Shown piece after piece: positions 28,943 to 37,675 of a stretch of 64,000 bases of DNA. A model generated the notes under the pieces. It saw only the letters and a program-made list of their open reading frames with translations. It made no database searches and was not told where the DNA came from. Source of the DNA: Diplonema japonicum (Eukaryota; Euglenozoa; Diplonemea; Diplonemida; Diplonemidae); the NCBI GenBank assembly GCA_964019335.1, contig OZ025686.1:62001-126000 (forward strand), read 5' to 3'. Every line of letters starts with the position of its first letter. The first letter of the stretch is position 1. The position numbers and the translations under genes were made by a program.

Positions 28943-31168
28943 TCACAAAAGTTGACTAAGAGGCACCTCAAGCCTCACCTGTCTCTTAGGTGTGTAGTCC
29001 GCTTCGTCATCTTCCGAGGTAGAGGAGCTCTCCTCGGAGTCGTAGGGTTCTTGCGTGAGCCACTCAGACTTCCCTGTGCTCGGATCGTGGGTAAAGTACA
29101 TCCCGGACGTCTTGTCCACATGAATGGTTTTGAGCGCCCCAGGCGTTGACGCAGTAAGTGTGGGGGCCACAGGGCCACGGGGAGGTGTCTGCTGTGGTGT
29201 CCTGTCACGGGGTGGCGACAGCTCCCCAATGAGCGCCATTATGGACTTCTGTGTCTCATTCTGCTGCTGCAGTGCTTTCGTCAGGTTTGACACTTCAGTT
29301 GCAAGCTGCTCATTCACGACTGACGTGTCCAGTTTGCTTTGAGGCAGTGGGCGCAGCCCTGCCAGTCCCTCCGCTGCTCCCTCTAGCCGTCGATTCGCAT
29401 TAAAGGAACCCTCTTCATGGGGCATCCACCTGTTCCCCGCATAAGGGTTGGGGCTCGCTATGGGGCTCTCCTGAGCACGAGTCGTAACAGGACTGTCCCT
29501 CACTCCATTTCGCCTGTCCTGTGGGGGTGTTCTCCTGCGCCTGCTAGGCTGCGTTCCGGATGTCTTTGCGGGTGACCGAGGGAGGGACCTTGGGCCGTTC
29601 ACAAGCTCGTTCCACTGTGCGTTACTGGCTGCTTCTGCGTCGCGTGCCTGCCACGCTGCCATAGGTGTGCCGGGGAGGCTTTTCGCTGGTGTAGAGGGCT
29701 GGTTCCTTCCCGAGCTCCGCAGGGACCTGCTGCTTCCGTTGCTGCTGAAACGCTGCAACTCTCCCAGATTAGCAGAGCCTGCTGCGGAAGGCACCCGGCT
29801 TACAACCTTTGGTGTCACAGGTGTGCCAGAAGGCACTACAGGAGTACCAGAGGGGGGCACGACAAGGTCTATAGAGTTCATTGCGTGCGGGATAGGCGGT
29901 GGGAGTTGTGGGGGAGGCTGGGATGGGAGTTGGGAAGGCTGAGACGAAGACTGGGACGGGGGCTGGGAGACCGGCTGGGATGGGGGCTGGGAAACTGGCT
30001 GGGACGGGGGCTGGGAAACTTGCGGGAAGGAAATGAACTGCTGGCCGCCACTAGGGGCTGTCGTGGGGGCTCGACTTACATTTGCCTCAGGTGACACAGG
30101 CTCCAAAAAGCCCCAAGCACGGTACGAGATGTTGGCAAAGCCTATCTTTTCATCCAGCTTGTAGTAGTCCGCTTTATCAGCGTCGTTACTTGGCCGGGGG
30201 CCTAGCTTGATGGACTTGCTTACCTGCTTACCTAGCGACCTCAGCAATGCTGCAGAGTCAAGCCGTATCGTGGAAAATCCAACGAACTTATTCTGGTCCT
30301 TGTTGGCCACAGTGAAGGCAAGGTCAAGATGCTCTGCTCGGGGGATCTTGAGGTTGAAGACGTCATTCCACACAGGGTCGCGGATGTCCCGTGAAGTGCT
30401 CCCCGTGAAGCTCTCTTCCTTCCCGTGGCCAGTTGCGGTCATCTTAACGACGGACATCACGTTTTTCCTTTCGGCCAGCCTGAGGTCTTTGCCTTCCTTC
30501 ACGGTGACGGAGATGCCTTCGATGTGCAGCCGACGTTGCTGTTTCGCAATCAGCTGGTACCAGTCGTAGCCGGCTCTTCCGCGTATTTTCACTGTGAGCC
30601 TGCCGAAGTCTTTGTTCTGTTCTTTTCTCTTGTAATACAAGGCCTTGTCTTGGTTGTTGCCCTCGCGTGGCTGGAGGTGTAGAGTCACAGCCTGCTCCTT
30701 TACAACAATGTTCGCAAAGAGGTCAACTGGGAGCTTGTGCTCTGCGTAGCCCTGGAACTCGTTGGCGCCGATGACGTCGTGGTCCATCACAGTGAAGCAC
30801 AACTTGAGGTCGCTGTAGGCATGGGGCAGGGGGAGGTTGAATCGCTCGTTCCACACAGGATCCAGCGTCTTTGCCTTCATGGCTGTCCGTGGAAGCTCCT
30901 TCTGTGTGTAAAGCAGCGACGCGGTTGACTTCTTGAGCATTGAGTTCTTACGGACACTTTTAGGGCTGGGCCCCGCAACCGGCTGCAAGTCGATGATGAC
31001 ATAAGGGTCAGAGAGCCCGTTGGGATCCATAGGGATGAGCCCTGAGGCACTGACCACAACAACGTCAAGTGAAGCAGGCAGCACGGAACCCAACTCGGAA
31101 ATGGACTGCGACAGTGAAGGCTCCCGAGACATGTTCGACGTGCTGGTGCTTAAATAGCTCCTTTCCAT
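28943..31168 (-). CDS. double C2-domain + WW-domain protein
   Basis: 741 residues from the ATG at 31168. C2 domain 1 (about 30-170) has the SDPYVIIDL and DPVWNERFNL motifs with Asp residues suitable for calcium. C2 domain 2 (about 220-340) has RDPVWNDVFNLKI but fewer acidic loop residues. A Ser-Gln-Pro repeat (SQPPSQPV units, about 385-420) and a long Ser/Pro-rich linker lead to a C-terminal WW domain (about 680-710: TSGMYFTHDPSTGKSEW). An unusual combination, expected to link calcium or lipid binding to a proline-rich partner. No transmembrane segment, so it is not a synaptotagmin or ferlin. Confidence 0.8.
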   Translation of the reverse strand: MERSYLSTSTSNMSREPSLSQSISELGSVLPASLDVVVVSASGLIPMDPNGLSDPYVIIDLQPVAGPSPKSVRKNSMLKKSTASLLYTQKELPRTAMKAKTLDPVWNERFNLPLPHAYSDLKLCFTVMDHDVIGANEFQGYAEHKLPVDLFANIVVKEQAVTLHLQPREGNNQDKALYYKRKEQNKDFGRLTVKIRGRAGYDWYQLIAKQQRRLHIEGISVTVKEGKDLRLAERKNVMSVVKMTATGHGKEESFTGSTSRDIRDPVWNDVFNLKIPRAEHLDLAFTVANKDQNKFVGFSTIRLDSAALLRSLGKQVSKSIKLGPRPSNDADKADYYKLDEKIGFANISYRAWGFLEPVSPEANVSRAPTTAPSGGQQFISFPQVSQPPSQPVSQPPSQPVSQPPSQSSSQPSQLPSQPPPQLPPPIPHAMNSIDLVVPPSGTPVVPSGTPVTPKVVSRVPSAAGSANLGELQRFSSNGSSRSLRSSGRNQPSTPAKSLPGTPMAAWQARDAEAASNAQWNELVNGPRSLPRSPAKTSGTQPSRRRRTPPQDRRNGVRDSPVTTRAQESPIASPNPYAGNRWMPHEEGSFNANRRLEGAAEGLAGLRPLPQSKLDTSVVNEQLATEVSNLTKALQQQNETQKSIMALIGELSPPRDRTPQQTPPRGPVAPTLTASTPGALKTIHVDKTSGMYFTHDPSTGKSEWLTQEPYDSEESSSTSEDDEADYTPKRQVRLEVPLSQLL

Positions 31169-31204
31169 CACCCCTTCCTGGTGGTGGTGGGTGCGGGGGT
31201 TTAA

Positions 31205-31227
31205 GGGGGGGGGGGGGGGGGGGGGGG
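31205..31227. repeat. poly-G tract (G23 on plus strand)
   Basis: A run of 23 G just upstream of the C2/WW gene start codon. A C15 run follows at 31321. Confidence 0.9.
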
Positions 31228-31436
31228 ACTAAACACGGTACTTCTTAAAACAAAACAAAAAATAAAAGGTCAGGCTGTAAAGACCCGCAGCCTGCAGCCT
31301 GTCTTTTTTTTGTTTTTGTTCCCCCCCCCCCCCCCACCTTCCGTTCGAATAAAAAAAATCTATGCAACGCCGACCCTCCAGTATCTATTACAGTGAAAGT
31401 ACAAAAAAAAAAAAAAAAGTAACTCAAGAGGAGGGA

Positions 31437-31981
31437 TCATCCCCCAAGCTTCTCTTCCACGAGCTGACGTAGGCTTTTCAGTTCGGATTCCCATTCCCGA
31501 CGATCGCCCTCGTGCGTGGCCTGTGTGGTGTTTTAGTTGAAAGATCACATTCCAAAAAACCATTCCCAATCCACACCTTCATATCTTTCATGAGAGAGCT
31601 AAGCCGGGAAATCTCCGCAACAAGATCTTTGTTTTGCTGAGACAGCTTTGTCAGCGAGCCTGTTAGATTTTCTACAAGAGCGGTGTAGCCGATACTGTCT
31701 TGGGATTGCTCTCCGGGTGAGCGCAGGGCAGAGTAAAGTCGCCTTGCGCACGGTGGCGGTAGGCCAAACCCAGTTAGTTCACCTACACTGAAGTGCTTAA
31801 TGTCATCTATACATTTAAGATTCTGATCACGAAGCACTTCTATTTCATGTTCACTGAGGTCAAAATCATCATTTAACATTCTATCAAAGTTCAGAGAAGT
31901 GTCAGCGTCCTCTTCGCTCATGATGGCACTGCCGTTTGGAAGGTCGTTTATGTTGACCACCTCGTTCGTGTTTGTATTCAT
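31437..31981 (-). CDS. small SAM-like/coiled-coil protein
   Basis: Two exons (31981-31577, 31520-31437) and a 56-nt intron (GTGTGG...CACAG, with CTAAA before the acceptor) give 162 residues. The second exon adds ATHEGDRREWESELKSLRQL and ends EEKLGG. The middle (LSEHEIEVLRDQNLKCIDD... to CARRLYSALRS) has a helical spacing like a SAM-type or death-fold bundle, followed by a leucine-heptad coiled coil. Function unknown. An alternative ATG lies 12 bases upstream. Confidence 0.65.
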
Positions 31982-31993
31982 CCCCCCACCCAC

Positions 31994-32961
31994 CCACCCC
32001 TGTTCAAAAAGATTATTTATATACTCAAAGTGGTAAAAAAAATAAAATAAAATTCAAGGTGTTTCTTTTTTTTTTAACAGGGGAGGGGGCTAGGGTATAT
32101 TTTCCTTTTTTTTCCCTTCTTTCCCCCCTCTTTTTTTTGGGGGGGTGCGTCATCACAAAGTTTGCACACAGCAAAGTAAAAAAAAAAAAAAAATGAAAAA
32201 AAAAAGTTTCTTTTTTGTTTTCTCTCTTTTTTTTTAAAAATATTTTTTTGTTCTCCTCCCAAGAAGGGAGGAATAGGTGGGAAAAAAAAACGAAAGAAAA
32301 CTATTACAGAAACACGGAAAGGAAAAAATTCATGTTTCTTTTAGAAAATAGCTAAAAAGATTGGATTTTTAAATTCTGATTTTCTCGCATTTCTTTTTTT
32401 TTTTTTTCCAGTGAGCACCCCCATGCACACTGAAATTTTATCGAGTTTTTTTTTTTTTCGAAGATGAAAGTGAAGCGCCATTTGTAAGCGTCAGCGCTTA
32501 GTCTTTCTTTTTTTTAAAAAAGGGAAATCCCTATTTCCTTTCCTTGTGTGGGTTGGAGAGATGGGTTAAAAATGACAACACAGAAACTTGGCATCCTTTG
32601 TTTTCTCCTCTCCTTTCAATGCTTTTCTTCTCTCTCTTTTTTTTTTTTTTTTTTGTTTCTTAGCTCTATTTAATTAAAAAGCAACCTTTTTTTCATGAGG
32701 TTCTAATTCTAATGATTTCTAGTCAAATCATTTCCCTTCTTTTGTTCCCTCCATCAAGAACTTCTTTTTAAAAAAGGGACAGGAGGGAGGGCGGGGGGGG
32801 CTCTTTTCTTTATACAATCTGGGGGGGGGGAAGGGTAAAGGGATAATAACAGGGAAAAAAAAGTGATGAATGAGTCTGGGGAAACTGGGACAAAAATGAA
32901 AAAAAAAAAATGAAAAAATGATCGACAAAACTTTTTCACATCACCACTACTACAAGGCCAC
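31994..32961. other. AT-rich intergenic spacer
   Basis: Nearly 1 kb of A/T runs and short G runs between the TTLL stop and the coiled-coil gene. No coding signal on either strand. Confidence 0.55.
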
Positions 32962-35036
32962 CTAGCAAGCCATTCTGGGGCCCGTGGCCATTGGGACATC
33001 CCACTCATGTGTTGGCAAGACTGGGGGCTCACTGTAATTGTATAAAAAACTTAATTCCCTTACATACCCCTTTTCCTGCTTGCTGCGCATGATTTCACCC
33101 TCCTTCTCGGCCTCCCACCTTGCAAGTATCTCGTTGTTGTACCTGTTGACATCGAAGAAGCTAGAGTACTTAGCCCAAGTACGGGGCGTAGGGAAGACTC
33201 TTTTGAACCCGCCTGCCCGGTGCTGCTCGGACTCAGCTTCAATGATGAGCCTTCTGTCGTTGTCGGTGAGCCCATCGAAGAATGCCTTTGCGTCTGCTCG
33301 TCTTGCAGAAGCAGTCGGGATCTTCCCGTTGATGTACGTGCATGAGCGGGAGGCTTCTTTTTGAGTGGGGTGGAAGGCACGCTGTGCCTCCGCCTTGGCT
33401 ACCTCTTCCCTGTCATAGGGAGCAACCCCGACCAGAGTCACAAGGTGGGACAGCAACCTATTCTTCACAGCTTTGTCCATGGGGTTCCCTGTTGCAAGCG
33501 ACGGCATGATGTTCACCTCTAGTACGTACACCTTTAGCGATGAGTCCTGGTTTTTTTTTGTAGTTTTTGTTTTCTCTTTATAGTCACACATACCATCATG
33601 AGGTCGAACCCGAACAGCTCGAAGCAGCCATGCCCGTTGGGGTAACTGCACACCTTTGCTGCTGCGTTCGCCACATCGGTCTCGATCGTGATGAAGGTCT
33701 TCACGACCACGTCCTGGATCTGCTCCGCCACCTTCTTCCACTTCTTACCCCCGTCGGGTCCTTGTTCGTGGAAGTGTGTCTTGAGGTCGCTGAGCATCCA
33801 CTTTATGTCCCTTGGTCCTTCGTGCTCTTCGCCCATCTCTTCCGCTGCTGCGTTCTCCTCCGTCTTCAGCGTCGCCGTCTTGCTGATTGAATAGTTTGTG
33901 AGATGCGCGTACGAGTTCGCCAGCCCCTCCCCAGGTCCGGGGTACTTCTCCGCCGCGAACCTGCACAGCCCTTCATCGAAGATAAAGATTTTGAGAGGGT
34001 CGAAGCTCGTGACACACACATAGATCCTGAGGTCGAACTTGCGATCCTGTACCAGCATCGGGTCCGGGATGTACCGCTGCACAACAGACCCCCTCGGCCG
34101 CAGCGTTTGGGGCATCCTGGTAATCAACTTGATGCCCTTCCCGCACGAAGAGGCACACGGTTTCAAGATGTACGTCATTCCAGGGTTCGCGTTCATGTCC
34201 GCCTGCAGGGTTTTGGTGTCCTGCGGCAGCACCCATGTGGACGGCGTGAATGCGAAGTGTTCACCAAACGCCTTCCTGAACCTGGAGACGTTCTTGTGGA
34301 GGTAGTCTTTTCTTCCTATGCCCCACGTCCCTGGGAAGTGGTTCACACGCTGGTAATAAGAGATGCTGCCCCATTCTGCAGCAGTGACCCTTTTCGTCCA
34401 GAGAAGGTTCCAGTTCTCGCCAGCAGTGTGTCTCATGCCGGCGTTGTTGAATGTGTTCAAAACGACCTTGAAAGCAACGGCCCCAGGGCCTACCTTGTAC
34501 AGGACGGCCTTGCGGGCGTTGTGTTCCTGCACACGGAGCTCTGCCGTCGGGGGGACGAAGGTGGGGTGGATACGGGCATTGATTTCCTCGGCTGTCTCAC
34601 CCACCTCCTTCGCACGTGCGGGTTGATAGTAAACCGTTGTCAGGACCGTGCCATACCCAGTCTGGGAAAAGTACGGGCCCCTGATGAGTAGAGACAGGTA
34701 GTGTCGTTTTTCGGACACCAAGGCCGCCTCAGCATCTACGCACATCATATCGTGCCCGCCTGCCAAGGGAGGCAGCCCCCTCGTGTGCTGCTTCTGCATT
34801 GTGGTCAGTTTCGGGTCTCTTTTCTTCGCGCTGCTCAACCCAAGCCTCGATTTCTTCATCCCCGGGATTCTCTTAGTAGGGTCCTTCGGGTCAGGGACAA
34901 ACCTCCCCACTGCTGGGTACGTGGCAGGATCGATCACCAGCACACCCCCAGGAGGCACGTCATCGGTGTCCTCCAAGCTGTCAATGTAGCCGGGGAACTG
35001 CGCGTTCTTGAAGGCACACAACCATGACGCGAACAT
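32962..35036 (-). CDS. tubulin-tyrosine-ligase-like protein (probable polyglutamylase)
   Basis: Two exons (35036-33594, 33546-32962) joined by a 47-nt A-rich intron (33547-33593) give 675 residues. The ATP-grasp TTL domain is clear: WGIGRKDYLHKN, YILKPCASSCGKGI, VVQRYIPDPMLVQDRKFDLR, HLTNYSISK, and FELFGFDLMM across the junction to DSSLKVYVLEVNIMPSL. These carry the ATP- and magnesium-binding Lys, Asp, Glu and Asn residues. The enzyme adds Glu or Gly to tubulin tails, typically on axonemes; the sequence looks closest to the TTLL4/5-type glutamylases. The first methionine-like codon upstream is GTG, so I use the ATG at 35036. Confidence 0.92.
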
Positions 35037-35107
35037 ATTACTCACTCTTGGTAGGGTGTGATTAAAACAACAAAACCATAAAAGACAAGAGAAAAATACA
35101 AAACTAT

Positions 35108-37105
35108 TTATGTATCTGAACAGCCAGTCAATTCGGAAGAAAGACTCGATGAATTGCTCGATGTTATCTGTAACGCAATATTAGGTGAATCTGGCATCAG
35201 AAGGGACGGTGCTTCTTCAAGGGAAACAAGGAGAGGAGGGGGTAGAGTAGGAATGGTCGGTGGCGGAAGGAGAGGTGGTGGTAGGAGTGGTGGTCGAAGC
35301 AAAGAACCACAGCTGTTTTGGCTATGGTTCTGTAGCTGCTGCTTTGTTTCCAAGTAGCGGAGGCGGGTGAGGAGGTGCTTGGCTTCTTCGACGAGGGAGA
35401 TGATGTCGGTTTGGTTCGTGCTGCACGAGCAATGTGATACAGTTCGTATCATGGACATTGCTGGCGAATGAAGTGGAGTGGGGGGTCGCCGAGTCATGTA
35501 TGTACGAGAGAGGTTCACGGACTTATACTTTTGCGACAGTTCTTGCCGCAGCAGATTCCGAGGCAACACAGTGGCGGACCTTTTCATCTCAGGCTTATCT
35601 ACTATTAGAGACGGTAGCGTTTCAGCCTGTTCAGAGGAAGCAGCACTCTGGTCACGCAAAGAAAAGTCCTCCGTCTGCATCTCCCAAACTGTGTCATCTC
35701 CTAACTCTGAAAAGTCGTTGGCTATGTACATCGAACCTATCTTCTCATGTACAACCTGCACAAGATCCGCTTTGAACTTTGGGTGTTCGAAGCAAACCGA
35801 TACAAAATCGCTTGCGGTGAGCACCAAACACTCGCTGTAACTCAGGGAAGTCACAGTGGCCGTCCGCTTGCATTTCAGCAACAACGCAGCTTCACCAAAG
35901 GAATCGCCTGCCTTTAAAGTGGCGAAATATTGCCCGGTCTGCGAGCACACTGAAGCGTATCCTTGGCACAGGAAGTACATCTCTTCTCCAATAGTGCCGC
36001 ACTGCACGATAACTTGCTTGGGGGAGTAGTTGCTGATGACGAGACACAAAGCCAAGTCACGGAGGAACTCATCGCTCGACTTGGAGAACAACTCCACGTC
36101 ACGTATGAGCCTCATCTTGATGTGCATCTCGAGGACGCGCCGCATAGTCTTCGGCAAGCCTTCGAAGGATTGCATGTTGTCGATTTTGAATTTCAGCACG
36201 TAGTGCTGGAAAGAGAGGACTTCTTCTTGCAGCTCGTACGGGATTGCATAGTGTTGCAGAACAGCAAGAGTCTCCATCAGAGAGTCATTCTGAACCCGTT
36301 GTATAGAAGACGAGGAACCCATCAGCTCGGAGAGGTACGAGATCACAAACGAATTGAGAAGGAGCGACGTCACGCTCAGCCCAGCTGCACACCACAGCTC
36401 CCCCGGGCTGTCGCGCAGCTCTTCAACATCACCGTAGCCCACACCTGTGATGGAGTACAGCACATAATAGAGCGCCTGGAGGTACGCATCGTGAGGGTTG
36501 CTGGGGTAGTCATCCTCTGAGATAATGAGGGATAACACGATCAACAACTGCAGTTGCACACAGACACCGAAGGCTAATTTTACTAAGGGCAGCACGTTGT
36601 GATGCAGAACGAGGGACTCGGGTTTTGTAATGGCGCTTTCTTCCTTGAAGAAAGTGACCAGCTTCACTGCCTTAAAGAGCTTTAAATTGTAGAGATAGGT
36701 GTGGGTGGTTCGATTGGGGAAGTCTGCTGCGATTATGTCACACGGCATGGCAGCTAGCACGTCGAAGACGAGCCACCGCTTTGCGTAGTACAGTACATTG
36801 TCTTTGAGCTTGAACTGTGGCTCGTACCGTATCACGCTGTTCACGATGATATCAACGATGAAGATGATTGCGCACGCAGTGTCGATCGGGAGCTGCCAGG
36901 AATCCCATGAGGAGAGAACATTGTTAACGCTGACCGAAACGAGATAATAAAACATCACCCCCAGGATAAGCATCTGCCATCGAAGGATCCCACTGTCCTC
37001 CCAGCCCTTCCCTTCCCCGGTGAGCCGATCGTAGAAACTTGTCCCGTCAACAGCCTTGAGCATTCGCACCAACGATTGCCTCTTTGAGAGGACTCCGACC
37101 AGCAT
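35108..37105 (-). CDS. cyclic-nucleotide-gated / HCN-EAG-type potassium channel subunit
   Basis: 665 residues. Hydrophobic segments S1-S6 occupy about 40-290, with the pore helix and selectivity filter YSITGVGYGD near 225, so potassium selectivity is expected. A C-linker follows and a cyclic-nucleotide-binding domain (about 370-470) with FGEAALL and RTATV, the phosphate-binding cassette. The S4 segment has Lys rather than Arg at every third position (LKLFKAVKLV), so voltage sensing may be weak. The tail is disordered and Pro/Ser-rich. Plasma-membrane or ciliary-membrane signalling is inferred. Confidence 0.9.
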   Translation of the reverse strand: MLVGVLSKRQSLVRMLKAVDGTSFYDRLTGEGKGWEDSGILRWQMLILGVMFYYLVSVSVNNVLSSWDSWQLPIDTACAIIFIVDIIVNSVIRYEPQFKLKDNVLYYAKRWLVFDVLAAMPCDIIAADFPNRTTHTYLYNLKLFKAVKLVTFFKEESAITKPESLVLHHNVLPLVKLAFGVCVQLQLLIVLSLIISEDDYPSNPHDAYLQALYYVLYSITGVGYGDVEELRDSPGELWCAAGLSVTSLLLNSFVISYLSELMGSSSSIQRVQNDSLMETLAVLQHYAIPYELQEEVLSFQHYVLKFKIDNMQSFEGLPKTMRRVLEMHIKMRLIRDVELFSKSSDEFLRDLALCLVISNYSPKQVIVQCGTIGEEMYFLCQGYASVCSQTGQYFATLKAGDSFGEAALLLKCKRTATVTSLSYSECLVLTASDFVSVCFEHPKFKADLVQVVHEKIGSMYIANDFSELGDDTVWEMQTEDFSLRDQSAASSEQAETLPSLIVDKPEMKRSATVLPRNLLRQELSQKYKSVNLSRTYMTRRPPTPLHSPAMSMIRTVSHCSCSTNQTDIISLVEEAKHLLTRLRYLETKQQLQNHSQNSCGSLLRPPLLPPPLLPPPTIPTLPPPLLVSLEEAPSLLMPDSPNIALQITSSNSSSLSSELTGCSDT

Positions 37106-37126
37106 TTTTTACTACTTTTAAACATC

Positions 37127-37138
37127 CTGAAAAAGAAA
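37127..37138 (-). promoter_or_regulatory. acceptor-like site before the channel gene
   Basis: TTTCTTTTTCAG on the minus strand, 21 bases before the ATG. The clearest polypyrimidine-AG in the window that is not part of a mapped intron. Confidence 0.4.
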
Positions 37139-37204
37139 TGTGGGGTGAAGAAAGAGAGGGAGAAGAACAACGAAATAATTTCTTTTTTTTAAAGCGCGGA
37201 AATC

Positions 37205-37588
37205 TTACGCTTCATCGCCCTCTAAGCTATGACCCACCTCCCATTGTTGACAAGTCACGTGGTCGGCCACCAGCTGCATGAAGCTGTCGTACTCCGTCAT
37301 CGCCAAGATGTACTCCACGCAGACAAGGCTCCTGTCTGTATCGTTCATGCACATCTTCACCACTATTTCCTCCTCGATTCCTTCTTTCGCAAGGAACTCT
37401 GTCAACTCCCTCTCCACGAGCTCCTGGTAACTCTTGAACACGATCGTGTTCTCTATGGGCTGTTCCTCCTCCAACGGCACGAGCGCAACCTTCTCCCCCT
37501 CCCCCGACATGAACTCACCTATCTTCTGTGTAAGGTTCGCCAAGAAGTATTCCTCCATCTTCACCATCAGCTCCTCTGTTGAGGTCAT
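37205..37588 (-). CDS. BART-domain protein (ARL2BP/CFAP36-like)
   Basis: 127 residues. MEEYFLANLTQKIGEFM, then EEEQPIENTIVFKSYQELVERE and YDSFMQLVADH, match the helical BART domain that binds ARL2/ARL3 GTPases and occurs in ciliary proteins (CFAP36, ARL2BP). It is close to the minimum length of the domain, so it consists of little else. Its TTLL and channel neighbours are also likely ciliary, but co-regulation is not shown. Confidence 0.75.
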   Translation of the reverse strand: MTSTEELMVKMEEYFLANLTQKIGEFMSGEGEKVALVPLEEEQPIENTIVFKSYQELVERELTEFLAKEGIEEEIVVKMCMNDTDRSLVCVEYILAMTEYDSFMQLVADHVTCQQWEVGHSLEGDEA

Positions 37589-37675
37589 CGTACCCCTGCC
37601 TCCTGATTCTTTTAGTTTGTAAGAAGTTTGCGTTAAAATACCATAATTGATCTTTTACCCCCCCCCCCTAAATTA

